Shown here: positions 22,413 through 33,449 of the stretch, piece after piece
Layout: every line of letters begins with the position of its first letter
Numbering within the stretch: the first letter of the stretch is position 1
NCBI RefSeq assembly: GCF_008728515.1
Contig: NC_044981.1
Span: 111,343,702 to 111,407,701 of the forward strand
Direction of reading: 5' to 3'
Origin: Papio anubis
Taxonomy: Eukaryota; Chordata; Mammalia; Primates; Cercopithecidae
DNA length: 64,000 nucleotides
Program-made: the position numbers and the translations under genes
The notes under the pieces: model-generated
What the model saw: only the letters and a program-made list of their open reading frames with translations
What the model was told of the DNA's origin: nothing
The model's database searches: none

Positions 22413-22993
22413 TGGCCAGAGGAGGTGGCTCACTTGAGGTCAGGAGTTTGAGACCAGCCTGGCCAACATGGTGAAACCCCATCTCTATTAGGCCGGACAT
22501 GGTGGCTCCTGCCTGTAATCCCAGCACTTTGGGAGGCCGAGGTGGGTGAATCACCTGAGGTCAGGAGTTTGAGACCAGCCTGGCCAACATGGTGAAACCC
22601 CTTCTCTACTAAAAATATAAAAACTAGCTGGGTGTGCTGGTGGGTGCCTGTAATCCCAACTGCTTGGGAGGCTGAGGCAGAATTGCTTGAACCCAGGAGA
22701 CAGAGGTTGCAGTGAGCTGACATGGTGCCGCTATACTCCAGCCTTGGTGACAGAGTGAGACTCTGTCTCAAAAAATAAAATAAAATAAAATAAAATAAAA
22801 AATAAACAAATAGAATACAAAAATTAGCAGGGTGTGGTGGCACACACCTGTAATCCCAGTTACTGGGAAGGGTGAGGCAAGAGAATCGCTTGAACCTGGG
22901 AGGCGGAGGTTGCAGTGAGCCGGGATCACACCGCTGAACTCCAGCCTGGGTGACACAGCAAGACTCTGTCTCAAAAAGCAACAACAACAACAA
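22413..22993 (+). mobile_element. Alu interrupted by a second Alu
   Basis: The outer copy covers 22413-22490 and 22814-22993. It breaks at 'ccccatctctatta' and resumes at 'aatacaaaaattagc'. Its head also lacks about 45 bases between 'ggtggctcac' and 'ttgaggtcagg'. The tail is (CAA)n. Confidence 0.9.
22491..22813 (+). mobile_element. AluS nested inside an Alu
   Basis: A complete sense Alu with an (AAAAT)n tail, placed in the A-rich linker of the outer Alu, a preferred target for L1 endonuclease. Confidence 0.93.
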
Positions 22994-23611
22994 GTCCTCA
23001 GGTGGACTACTAGTAGTGAAACAAATGAAATGAGAATCCTGGATGCCTGGCTTGCAGCTGTAACTCAGAGGTGGTTGAAGAAGAGGGTCCTTAGGTCATG
23101 GAAGCTCATCTGCAAAGGCTGAGAATATGCTGGCAAGAGGGAGAGGTTCTGGGCTCAGGAACAGGAGTCAGTGGGGAGAAGGAGGCGGGATGCTTGCAGG
23201 GGAAGGAATGTGTCTTTAGAATATGGTGAGGACATGTTTGATCCCTGGGGTAGGAGAAGCAGCCCTCAGTCTTTCAAACTTCTGATTAGAAGTTGTCCCC
23301 CAGGGAGGAGGTTTAGGAATGTGGTCATTTTTCTTCCCAATGGGGAGTCAGGACAGAAGCCAGCAGGTATGGCTGCAGTGCTGTGGGGTGGACATGAATA
23401 AGACGGAGAGTTCCCAGGTCTGGGCTGCCTAAGACAGCTCAAACTCAAAGCCCAACCTGAGACTGTGCAGACCGGAAGTCATCAAGTGGCCTACTTTCTG
23501 CTGCCCTGTCCTTCCTGGGACCCATGGGGCCCTCTAGTGAAATGGTCTGTCCTATTGCTGTGTGTCGGTCCAGGGACATGAGAGCCGAACACACCTGTTG
23601 TGCCACGGTCG
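22994..23611. other. Unique sequence, no gene seen
   Basis: Purine-rich unique DNA without a recognised repeat or exon. Confidence 0.5.
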
Positions 23612-24072
23612 AGTGTTCTGGGTTGAACTGTGTCCCCTAAAAGATATGCTTAAGTCCTAACCCTGAGCACCTGTGAGAGTGATCTGATTTGGAAGGAGGG
23701 TCTTTGCAGAGTAATCAAGTTAAAAGGAGGTTCTTAGGGTGGGCCCTACCTAATCCAATAGGACTGGGGTCCTTACAAGGGTGAACAGCATGTGAGACAG
23801 ACACAGGGAGAAGGCGGTGGGACCACAGAGGCTGAGACGGGCGTGACGCAGCTGCAAGGTGGGAATGCCAGGTTGTGACAGCCACCACCGGATGCTAGGA
23901 AGAGGCCAGTAAGGATTCCCCCAGAGTATCGGGTGGGTGGGGGGGGTGTATGGCCTGGCTGACACCTTGACTTTGGACTTCTAGCCTCCAGAACTGTTTC
24001 AGACTTTCCTGTTTTAAGCCACCCAGTTTGTGATACTTTGTCATGGCAGCCCCAGGAAACGGATACACCAAG
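23612..24072 (+). mobile_element. MLT1-type LTR (ERVL-MaLR)
   Basis: A long terminal repeat of the non-autonomous MaLR group. Visible in order are 'ttgaactgtgtccccta', 'gggtctttgcagagtaatc', 'gggtgggccctacctaat', 'agcctccagaactg' and 'taagccacccagtttgtg'. No internal coding part adjoins it, so it is probably a solo LTR. Confidence 0.85.
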
Positions 24073-25091
24073 ATTCCTCTTTCACAGGATTCTAACTCTG
24101 TACCAAGAGATACGTGGCAGGAAGGTAGGAAGTTACTCTTTTAAAATTACAACAGATGCTGGTTTTAATCCTGGAAAAGAATAATGAGTTTACAGAGTTC
24201 TGTTATGGTCAGAGATGCTCTAAACATACCTATATTCAGGGATGACATAATTTGGCTATCACTGGACTCACGCACAGGTACACTAAGGGCTGTGTACTGA
24301 GCATCTGAGCATCTCATTCACATCCACACCCAGGAGTGAACTCCAGTCATGGAAAGTCATTTGGTAGGAATTTGAGTAACCAAGGAACGAAAGGATTTAT
24401 CAGATCACTTCTGTGGTATCAGAAAAACAAGTATGACAAAAAAAGGATTCGAACTGGAAAAAAACAAAGAGAGAAAAGGTTGAAGCACATCAGCCTACCT
24501 GCATCGGGTCCTGTGAGAGCCTTGTCCACTTAGAACAAGCCTTTAACTTGTTCTGTTTCAGTATCAAGATCTATGTCATAAAAGCAAGGCCGGGTGGGCA
24601 GTCCTGGCATGGTGCTCATCTGGGGGAAAAAAACGAGTGTTAGAGATTAGCAAATGCTATAAAGTGGCCACAGCGTCTGATGACGCAAATGAACTCTATC
24701 ATTCAGTACAGCCTCATAGAACTTTAGGTTTTATATGCATGTATCTCTTTAAATTTGTCATCTGATATTTCAATTTTTGTTTAAGGAAATGAAATAGAAA
24801 AGGCAAATGTCAACTTCCTGAAAATTGAGACCATTTATCTTCCCTGTGGCCCCACAACACACCCAAACTACAAAACAGTGATCTTCCAAACCTTTTCTTC
24901 TCAATAAAATCTTCATGCTGAACCCCAACAAAGACAAGCCCATCAGGTTGAAGGGGGCAGCGGGTGTGGGCAGGGTGAATACTGGTCTCCTTCTCATCCC
25001 CAAGACACATTTTTGTAAAACCTACAGCTCCCGGAGCATGGCTGGAAAACTCCTGTTCAGATGCCAGTCGTCACTGCAGTCTCCCTCAGTA
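24073..25091. other. Unique sequence, no gene seen
   Basis: About 1 kb without a recognised repeat. Open frames of 65-77 codons have no known product. Confidence 0.5.
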
Positions 25092-25320
25092 ACAGTAACT
25101 GGTATGCACTGAGAGCTTGCTTTGTTGACGGGCACTGTGCTACGTGCTTTCCTCATTTTATCCTCTCAATAATGTAGGAGGTAGGAACTTTTATTATTTC
25201 CATTTCACAAGCGAAGAAACTGAGGTTTGGAGAGGCTAAGTCACTTGCCCCAGGTCACACTAGTAATAAGTTGCAACACCAGAAATTTGACTTTAGTAGG
25301 CCTATACTCTCAAATTACTC
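25092..25320 (-). mobile_element. MIR SINE
   Basis: Nearly complete antisense MIR with 'gggcactgtgctacgtgctt', 'gaagaaactgaggtttgg' and 'ccaggtcacactagtaa'. Confidence 0.9.
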
Positions 25321-25369
25321 ATTTCACCCCTACCATACTGCCACGGCCACCCCTACTACTGCTTTTGTG

Positions 25370-25565
25370 ACACTTGATGGACAGTCTAAGGGTTTTACAG
25401 AAAAGATCTCATTGAGCTTCCCAGCACCCTAATGAGGTAGGTACTCATTTTAGCCTTACTTTACAGATGAGGACACAGGACATTTAGGCATGAGGGTATG
25501 AGCTCAAGGACACACGGCTAGTTAGTGGTGGAGACAGGATGAAAACTGGTTCTTCACCGCTTTGC
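25370..25565 (-). mobile_element. MIR SINE
   Basis: A second antisense MIR only 50 bases after the first, with 'aatgaggtaggtactcattt', 'ttacagatgaggacaca' and 'acacacggctagttagtgg'. Confidence 0.85.
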
Positions 25566-25789
25566 TGTGTTGGGATGAAAGATCTTCAAACCGCACACTC
25601 TCCTCCTGGATCAGAAGCCCTGTGTGTGCTGGGGCCTCTGACGCTGGCCCCCCGACGGATCCTCAGGCCCTGAAACACTGCTCAAAGGGTCTAGATTCTG
25701 GGGCTCCCAGATGACCCATTCCGTTTCCATTTCAGCATTTCCTACTGTGCTTTAATAGTGAGTGTCTCATACAAATGATGCCCATGGAG
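25566..25789. other. Short unique interval
   Basis: Unique DNA leading into the minisatellite. No signal was recognised. Confidence 0.45.
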
Positions 25790-25889
25790 CAATGCTGCAC
25801 CCAGTCGCACGGGGCAATGCTGCACCCAGTCGCACGGGGCAATGCTGCACCCAGTTGCATGGGGCAATGCTGCACCCATTTGCTTGGAG
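25790..25889. repeat. 25-bp minisatellite, about four copies
   Basis: 'caatgctgcacccag' recurs at 25790, 25815, 25840 and 25865, exactly 25 bases apart, and units differ by only a few bases. Because 25 is not divisible by three, all frames stay open and produce a misleading repetitive ORF. Confidence 0.95.
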
Positions 25890-26214
25890 GAGACACTCGG
25901 GTTCTACTGTGCCTGCTCTCCTGAGGGTTAACGCCATGTCATGTAGAACCTCCACATGCCCTGGCCAAGACCGCTTGGATGAGATGAGGCTGTGATGTGC
26001 CAGCATCTGATGGCATCCAGGGTTTGCCTGCTTCTTCCCACATGGCAAAAAGTTCTCAGTGTAAAAGGGACTTCCCTAAGGCCTAGAGAATAGAACTCAG
26101 CTCTCACCCTCCACTGCCTTTCAGTCGTGACTCGAGGTTTCCCTCTTCACCAGCCTCTCCTCCCCGCATGGTGTTTAGAGACTCCTGTTACTCAGATGGG
26201 TCCTGTGGGCCTGT
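25890..26214. other. Unique sequence, nothing recognised
   Basis: A unique interval with no clear repeat, exon or regulatory signal. Confidence 0.45.
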
Positions 26215-26345
26215 GCATGGGCATTACCTGGGAGCCTGTTAGATATTTGGAATTTCAGAGCCCACCCCAGGCCTGCTGCATTTGAATCTGCAACTGGAGC
26301 AAGTCGCCAGGGGGTTCTGATGTGACCTGCACAATGTGGCCTCAG
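26215..26345 (+). mobile_element. MER5A-type hAT relic
   Basis: A degraded copy with 'gcattacctgggagcctgtt', 'cagagcccaccccaggcctg' and 'gggggttctgatgtg', in MER5A order. Confidence 0.65.
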
Positions 26346-26395
26346 CCCCCAACAGCTCCAGCCGCCCTTCCTCACTTCACTGCCCAGCCCCTTCA

Positions 26396-26466
26396 GCACA
26401 GGGAAAGGGAAACTGGGGGTGAGGAGAGGGAGAGGAGGAATGGTGAGGGGGAAGAGGAGAGGAAAG
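26396..26466. repeat. GA/GGA purine-rich tract
   Basis: About 70 bases made almost only of G and A on the plus strand ('gaggagagggagaggagg' and similar). Confidence 0.85.
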
Positions 26467-26519
26467 CCTGCTTAACCCCTGCAGATGCAGCAGGTGGAGA
26501 GCAAATCTGTGCACCTGCA

Positions 26520-26690
26520 GGCCTCATTAACACCCCCTTCCCTGCCTGGCTGGGCCGGCTAAGAGTGGGAGGGGGGATGCTGGGAGACCACATAAAACAT
26601 TGTGATGGATGATGGCTGGTTCTTGTCTTGCTAATTGCACAGGACTGCACTTCAGGTATATAAATGGGCTCAAAAGGCTTCCACAGCTGC
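26520..26690 (+). promoter_or_regulatory. Possible TATA promoter
   Basis: 'tatataaat' at 26657-26665 lies downstream of a GC-rich block (26530-26580). The expected start would be near 26687. No spliced or coding product follows that I recognise, so this is a weak candidate. Confidence 0.22.
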
Positions 26691-27084
26691 CTGGAATACA
26701 GCTGCCATTCATAACACGCCCATGGGAAAATCCATTCTGGGTTCCAAACAATTAACTACAACTACACTTTTGACACAAGACCTGCTTGTAGGTGGGGACT
26801 TGCTATATGTTAAAACTTTAGGTATGAAGATGGGTATCATAGCCTCTGACGTTAAAGTTCCCAGCAGGAGGGTAACATTTTTCTCTGGTTACTCCAGTGA
26901 GTGCATATAATGGGGGAGACCTCAGAAAGAAAACCACACTTACTGTTCTACAGATTGAAACATCAAACACAAGGGTAACTGGTGGACACATATTTTTTTC
27001 CAGCTGCCTAGGTTACAACTCATACCAGGTAATTTCCCTGCCTAACCGCATTTTGAGATGGCATTTGCGGGCATCTTATGGCTT
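26691..27084. other. Unique sequence, nothing recognised
   Basis: Unique DNA with no recognised repeat. An open frame of 91 codons (26635-26910) is unfamiliar. Confidence 0.45.
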
Positions 27085-27098
27085 TTATAGAAGGTTTT

Positions 27099-27404
27099 AT
27101 TTTTATTTTTATTTTTTAATTTTTGAGACAGAGTCTCACTCTCACCCAGGCTGGAGTGCAGTGGCACGATCTTGGCTCACTGCAATCTCCACCTCCCGGG
27201 TTCAAGCGATTCTCCTGCCTCAGCCTCCAGAGTAGCTGAAATTATAGGCACCCGCCACCACGCCTGGTTAATTTTCTGTGTTTTTGGTAGAGACGGGGTT
27301 TCACCATGTTGGCCAGGCTGGTCTCAAACTCCTGACCTCAAGTGATCCACCCGCCTCAGCCTCCCAAAGCGCTGGGATTACAGGCGTGAGCCACTACACC
27401 CAGC
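27099..27404 (-). mobile_element. AluS
   Basis: A complete antisense Alu with a (TTTTA)n stretch before it and 'tatagaagg' target words on both sides (about 27087 and 27406). Confidence 0.95.
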
Positions 27405-27419
27405 TATAGAAGGCTTTTT

Positions 27420-27948
27420 AAGATGCCTCTATAATCTGTGCGTAGCTATGGATTTGAAAAAGAACAAGCATTTTATAGTTTAAGAGAAAGAAATGAATAA
27501 TCATATTTAGCCACAGGGATGCTGTCCCACCCCTGAAATGCACTCTCTAGGTCAAAGGCATATCTTACTGGTAAGGATGTCACTGGACTCTATGGCTGTT
27601 GCAGCTTCTGAGACTGCAACACGATTTCAGTACGGATGAGGCAGTGTAAATAGAAATCTCTACTCACGGTGACAAAACAAGAAGAACTCTGAAGGCGGTG
27701 TATCTGGGTCCATTTGACCAAAGCTACCAATGGAAGATTCTACTGCAGATAACATAATTTACTGCATGCTTGTTTACACGCACTATCTTTACAAACAACA
27801 AAACCCAATTCTCCGCCTTTAACTATCTGCTGATGAAAGGCAGTGCAGGATTCGCGCGGTAACTGGAGCTGTATTTGTTAGCTGCAGTGGATCAGAATGT
27901 GAATCTTCTAGTCATTCTGAGTCTGTCACAAAACCAGGATCTAAACCT
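27420..27948. other. Unique sequence, nothing recognised
   Basis: Half a kilobase of unique DNA between two Alus with no gene evidence. Confidence 0.5.
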
Positions 27949-28248
27949 GGCCAGGCTGGGAGCAGTGGCTCACGCCTGTAATCCCAGCATTTTGGGAGGC
28001 CGAGGCGGGCAGATCACTTGAAATCAGCCTGGCCAACATGGCGAAACTCTCTCTTCTAAAAATACCAACAAAAATTAGCTGGGTATGGTAATGAGCACCT
28101 GTCGTTTTAGCTACTTGAGAGGCTGAGGAAGGAGAATCATTTGAACTCACTTAGGAGGCAAAGGTTGCAGTGAGCCGAGAGTGCACCAATGCACTCCAGC
28201 CTGGGCAACAGAGCGAGAATCTGTCTCAAAAAAGAAACAAACAAAAAC
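27949..28248 (+). mobile_element. AluS with internal deletion
   Basis: A sense Alu lacking about 15 bases after 'gcagatcacttga', with an insertion 'aactcacttaggaggc' in the right arm. The tail is AAAC-rich. Confidence 0.93.
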
Positions 28249-28318
28249 TGGCCGAGATATTACATGCCAGGAAGTGTGAAATGTCTTTCCTCTTGTTTTC
28301 AACTTTTCTTTCTTTCAG

Positions 28319-28610
28319 ATGGGAGGAAAATGAGTTCAATCAGAAGACTCCCATGACCCCTTCCAGTGACGCAATCATCTCTTCCAAGAAGCGCAGCTAC
28401 TTATTTGGGATAAGTGACAACAGACGAGAAACCACAAAGAATCTGCAGACGCGAGACTCCCTGACCTGTGGATACACAGCCATCTCCAATAAGTCTACGT
28501 TTAAACTAAAACTTCTCCTGTTGAGCAAGCATAATATGGAATTATGTTAGCAAGACCTTATGCATTCCCACAAATTTTCTCCCAATAAAAAAACTGTTAT
28601 CAAAGGATTG
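28319..28610 (+). other. Possible 3'-terminal exon (unproven)
   Basis: A strong acceptor-like site, a pyrimidine run ending 'tttctttctttcag', ends at 28318. It is followed by an open frame of about 76 codons ending at TAG 28548-28550, and then AATAAA at 28584-28589. The peptide is rich in Ser, Lys, Thr and Asn and matches nothing that I recognise. The same order of signals can arise by chance, and no upstream exon is identifiable. Confidence 0.22.
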
Positions 28611-29298
28611 TCACCCCCGAGACAAGAGTCAATACAGCACTGCAGGGAAAAGGGAGTCCAGACAGCCGTTGGGAGTTGACCTCTGGCCACACGCCTGGGG
28701 TCAGTGGAGATCTATGTTGACTTTATCTGTGTGCCCTTTAAGGAGGCCTCCTGCTTAAAATAACTAAGGAGCCACTAAAATGTACTTACTTGTAATGCTG
28801 CATTAATGGATTCTTCTACAAAGGCTGAAATTCATGGGCGTTTGCCCTTCATGACTGGAATTTTTACTACAATGAATCTTCTGAATCTTTACTGATTTTG
28901 GGTTAACTCTATTTTGGAGAAAGAATGAGTTCTATCAATAGCCTTTATGAGCACTAATTAAAAATCAGTACAGAGAGAATAGTTACATATTTCAAACTAG
29001 TCATTAAGAAATAAAAGAATATCCTTGGTATAAGTTTAAAAATTACTAAAGATTCTGTTTCATAAAGTGATAGAATCACAATTTCTCAACATAATTTTCT
29101 TAACTTAACATTGTACTTAGTTTTGTTGTGTTTCTGAAATAATTTATTTTCTGATTTCTCCTGAAATCTACTACCTTTTCCAACAACAACAACAAAAATC
29201 TAATTTTATTTTGGTTCAGAAAAAGAGCAGCATTTTTACACATATCTATTTTGTTCCTACAGTTCATGATCTGAAGCAGAAGACAGTCCTTCTACACC
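28611..29298. other. AT-rich unique sequence
   Basis: No gene or repeat family was recognised in this AT-rich run. A short (AAC)n-like patch is at about 29182-29196. Confidence 0.5.
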
Positions 29299-29587
29299 TT
29301 TTTTTTTTGAGACGGAGCCTCGCTCTGTTGCCAGGCTGGAGTGCAGTGGTGCGGTCTTGGCTCACTGCAAGCTCCACCTCCTGGGTTCAAGCAATTCTCC
29401 TGCCTCAGCCTCCCGAATAGCTGGGATTACAGGCGCACGCCACCATGTCCAGCTAATTTTTGTATTTTTGGTAGAGGCGAGGTTTCACCATGTTGGCCAC
29501 GCTAGTCTTGAACTCCCGACTCAAATGATTTGTCTGCCTCAGCCTCCCAAAGTGCTGGGATTATAGGGGTGAGCAATTGCGCCTGGC
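29299..29587 (-). mobile_element. AluS
   Basis: A complete antisense Alu with one C deletion early ('gttgccaggctgg') and a short T tract. Confidence 0.95.
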
Positions 29588-29726
29588 TGACGATATAATT
29601 TAAATAAAAAAATTTTCTTTTCAATGAAGTAATGAAAAAAATTCAAGTCTTTATTTATTAAGCAGGAGTATTTTCTGAATTGTTAACACAGTGCCTGGCA
29701 ATATTAGATCCTCAACAAGAATTTTT

Positions 29727-30031
29727 GGTCATGCATGGTGGTTCACACCTGTAATCCTGACACTTTGAGAGGCTCAGGTGGAAGGATGGATTGAGCCCAG
29801 GAGTTCAAGACCAGCCTGGGCAATATGGCAAAGCCCTATCTCTACAAAAAAAAAGAAAAAAGAAAAAAGAAAAATTAGCCAGGTGTGGTGGTGCACAACT
29901 GTGGTCCCAATTACTTAGGGGGCTCAGGTGGGAGGATCACTTGAGCCCAGGGGGTCAAGGCTACAGTAAGCCATGTGCACCACTGTACTCCAGCCTGAGC
30001 AGCAGAGCCAGACCCTGTCTCAAAAAAATAA
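29727..30031 (+). mobile_element. AluJ with expanded linker
   Basis: A sense AluJ whose middle A-rich linker is expanded to an (A)nG repeat of about 30 bases at 29847-29875. The sequence before it (29650-29725) may be the tail of an older MIR or L2. Confidence 0.94.
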
Positions 30032-30570
30032 TTAATATTTAAAAAAACAGATGAGTAAAGATGGAGGACAATTAGAAAATAGGAAACAAACAACAAACAA
30101 TTGCTCAGAAATTAGGCCTTTTCTTTCTGTTTCTTCCCTTTTCTTTGGATGTGAGGGGACAGAATTGTTTATATCAAATGGCCATGTTGATAATTATACA
30201 AACATAACTCTAAGATGATGCATGAGGATAAATGGCCCAGTATCAATGTCAAGTGACCAAGGGAAAAGGAGAGAGAGATACACACACACACTATATAATG
30301 AAAATAGATTGTGCTGCTACAGTTGGAATTTCTATTTGCTTGACTTAGTAGAGATGGAATCTCCTGGGATTTCTTTGGGGTAGTTGGGAACCTGCACCAC
30401 TGTGACTGCATTCCTGGTCGGCGGGGATACTCTGGGGTTGATGGTGTGTGCTCTTAGAGTATATTTCTCTCTCGTTGTGGCTGATCAACCCTACGGCGTG
30501 GACTCTCTTGAGTGCCTTTTACTGTACGAAAGGACTGAAACGGTGAAGTTCATTCAACTCAGCAACCTTT
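30032..30570. other. Unique sequence, no gene seen
   Basis: No gene was recognised. A short CA run is at about 30281-30291. The stretch leads into a local tandem duplication. Confidence 0.5.
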
Positions 30571-30666
30571 GCTAACAGCATACGACAAGGACACCCAGGT
30601 GACCAGGACCCAGTCCCTGCTAAGAGCTTACTACAAGGACACCCAGGTGACCAGGACCTAGTCCCT
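30571..30666. repeat. 48-bp tandem duplication
   Basis: 'gctaacagcatacgacaagg' at 30571 and the related 'gctaagagcttactacaagg' at 30619 start two copies of a 48-base unit with 'acacccaggtgaccagga' inside. A few substitutions separate the copies. Confidence 0.92.
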
Positions 30667-30775
30667 GCTTGTGGAGGGGCAGACTACATAAAGCAGACCC
30701 TTGGGACATTGAGGTCAAAGTCATTCTTTACTTTTCAGTTTTTTTAAAAAAAGTTTTCTTTGTTGTTGTTGTTTT

Positions 30776-31067
30776 TATTTTTTTTTGAGATGGAGTCTCA
30801 CTCTGCCGGCCAGGCTGAAGTGCAGTGGCACAATCTTTGCCCACTGCAACCCTGCCTCCCAGCCTCAAGTGATTCTCCTGCTTCAGCCTCCCGAATAGCT
30901 GGGATTACAGGCACCCACCACCGTGGCTGGGTAATTTTTGAATTTTTAGTAGAGACGGGGTTTCGCCATGTTGGACAGGCTGGTCTCGAACTCCTGATCT
31001 CAGGTGATCCAACCTCCTTGGCCTCCCAAAGTGCTGGGATTATAGGCGTGAGACAACGTGTCCGGCC
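30776..31067 (-). mobile_element. AluS
   Basis: A complete antisense Alu preceded by (TTG)n and a poly-T. Confidence 0.95.
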
Positions 31068-31575
31068 AAAAAATGTTTTGCTTTCTTTAGTTTTTACATC
31101 AAAAGAATGAACAGAATGAATTCCTAACTTACAACTTTCTAAGACGTAAGTCAGGTTCAATTACTATAAAAATTACCACACTGTGTTTGCATATTGTGAC
31201 AGTACCACACAGCTCAAGCTATACCAATTATTTCAGTGGCCTTGAATGACTGAACAAGTACAATTATTTCTCTTCTTTTGTAAAGAAGACTATACATTTT
31301 TTTTTTGGGGTAGAAAGCCTGTTCCTGATTAAATTTCTATTCATTTTCAAAAATTTACTTAAAATATTTTCAACATAGAAGAAAAAAGTCCTCCACTTCT
31401 AATACTGTTTCCAGAGGTAACCTCTGCAAATAATTTTTATGTAAACTCACAGGTAATTTTTGATTCCTATATAAGCAATGTGCTTATCTAATGTATATTT
31501 CTATAGTTATATACAGAAATTGGATAGTTCTACACGCACAGTTCTGGAGTTTGACTTTTAGAAAGATTAATATTT
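31068..31575. other. AT-rich sequence, possible old L1 tail
   Basis: Mostly unique. Around 31390-31450 the text 'ccagaggtaacctctgc' resembles an old L1 or HAL1 3' region, but I cannot confirm it. Confidence 0.3.
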
Positions 31576-31590
31576 AAAATCAGTAATTAG

Positions 31591-31719
31591 GCCAGGCACG
31601 GTGGCCCACACTTGTAATCCCCACACTTTTGGGAAGCCAAGGTAGGAGGATCGCTTGAGGCCAGGAGTTTGAGACCAGCCTGGGCAACACAGCAAGACCC
31701 CGTCTGTACTTAAAAAAAA
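31591..31719 (+). mobile_element. Left-monomer Alu with own poly-A and exact target repeats
   Basis: Only the left arm is present. It ends in poly-A after 'accccgtctgtactt' and is flanked by exact 15-base repeats 'aaaatcagtaattag' at 31576-31590 and 31720-31734. The exact flanks argue that a half-length RNA was inserted as such. Confidence 0.9.
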
Positions 31720-31734
31720 AAAATCAGTAATTAG

Positions 31735-32634
31735 GGTAATTTCTAAACAAGGAAAGGCACTGTAGAGAGACAGCGAAGAAGAGTTGTGTCACTGGGACAT
31801 TATTTTTGTAAAGTCAAGGAGCCTGGTCCTTGAAAAATGAGAGATTAAGGGAGTTCTTTTAGAGGGAAAGAAAAATCAGTGTGAAGCAGGAGGCCCTGAC
31901 TGGCCAGATGGAGACAAAAGAAAATAAGTTCTCCAACTTTCTCGCAGTGCTTTGAGCGTAAGTTTAAGAAATCAGGTATCACAAAGGACTAACAGTTGTA
32001 AGTTAAAAGACCAGGATGCATTTGAGAAGTCTTTTCCCAGATAACTGTTTTATCTTTATTTGTTCGAAGGACATCCTCTCCTTGGTTACTCTCACCTGTG
32101 GTTACCAGGTTCCTCCTGACCCATGACTGTTGATCAGCTACTTGGTTTCTCAATCACTTTCCTGCTTTGTTTTTATTTATTACCAGAAGATACATAAAGC
32201 GCCCCCCCATCTCAGGTATTACATTACTTCCATTTCATTCTTCATATTTTCAGACAACGTCCTGCTCCTGTGCCTGGAAGACAGGCGCGCCAGGCTTGGC
32301 TGAGTCCTGCAGCCCCAGCCATTTCTCTCCACGGTCCATGGAGTGTTGGCGTCATTCTCAGGCTTGCTGACCCATGTGAGCAGTTCCGGGCCAAATATCC
32401 ACATCTCGTGAGATGTAGTGTAAGAAAGAATGTCTTCTTTGACAGTACCTTTTTCTTTTGTCTTGATTCTTTTATTTATCTATTTGCAAAGTAATAAATT
32501 GGTGCCCTGGCAACTCCAACAGTGACACTTCTGAGGGAGGCATTTAACATGTAGAAAATGTAGCTATAGATGTAGCCAGGCTCAAGGAAGGTTTCTGAGG
32601 AAGTGAATTTCTTGTATTTCGGGACCTCATTTAT
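31735..32634. other. Unique sequence, no gene seen
   Basis: No repeat or gene was recognised. Short frames at 32167-32494 have no familiar product. Confidence 0.5.
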
Positions 32635-32790
32635 AACTTGTGTTTGTTAAGTTCTGACCATACTCCAGGCACCATGCTAAGCACGTTGTATGCACCATAT
32701 CTCATTTAATCCCGAGAACCCTGCGAGGTCAGGGTTATTGTTATTTACATTATCCTCATTTTGCTGATTAGAAAAATGAGAGATTTCCAA
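32635..32790 (-). mobile_element. MIR SINE fragment
   Basis: Antisense MIR text with 'ccaggcaccatgctaagcac', 'catttaatcccgagaaccc' and 'atcctcattttgctgatta'. The tRNA-like part is lost. Confidence 0.8.
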
Positions 32791-33151
32791 AATGATACAA
32801 ATACAGTAACTACTCAAGCTTTTTTCTTAAAAATAACAGGCTTGCTACTCTTTCATGGCCAGCTATAAGACACAGATTATTTGTACCTATCTGAAAAGTA
32901 TAAATAGGTCGCCATTATGCAATGAAGTAACCAATTTAGTCAAAGTAACATATTTAGTCAAAAATTTAAAAAAAATCAATCATAGTTATGTCAGAAATGT
33001 GCTTTGGTAATTCTCTAGTGGGTTGGCAAAATCCAATAGAGACAGTTCTAAAACAAGGCCACTACTGATCAAGTAGCTGGTGTCTCTGACACTTACATGC
33101 TTCGTATTTATTCATTAACAGATAACAGAAAGGTCATCACTACAAGGGTAT
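32791..33151. other. AT-rich unique sequence
   Basis: Nothing was recognised. 'aatttagtcaaagtaacata' type words repeat locally at about 32934-32962. Confidence 0.45.
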
Positions 33152-33162
33152 AAAATTATTTG

Positions 33163-33438
33163 TGGCCAGGTGCGGTGGCTCACGCCTGTAATCCCAGCAC
33201 TTTGGGAGGCCGAGGTAGGCACATCACGAGGTCAAGAAATTAAGACCAAACCCCATCTCTACTAAAAATACACAAATTAGCCAGTCATGGTGGCAGGTGC
33301 CTGTAATCCCAGCTACTCGGGAGGCTGAGGCAGGAGAATAGCTTGAACCCAGGAGGCGGAGGTTGCAGTGAGCCGAGATCACGCCATTGCACTCCAGCCT
33401 GGGTGACAAGAGTGAGACTTCGTCTCAAAAAAAAAAAA
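33163..33438 (+). mobile_element. AluY with small deletion
   Basis: A sense Alu with 'catcacgaggtcaagaaat' and about 25 bases missing before 'aaaccccatctctac'. Target repeats 'aaaattatttg' are at 33152-33162 and 33439-33449. Confidence 0.95.
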
Positions 33439-33449
33439 AAAATTATTTG

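Noticed and set aside
25767..26048. Frames with Cys/His/Pro-rich tandem peptides
   Set aside because: They are produced by the 25-bp minisatellite, whose period leaves every frame open.
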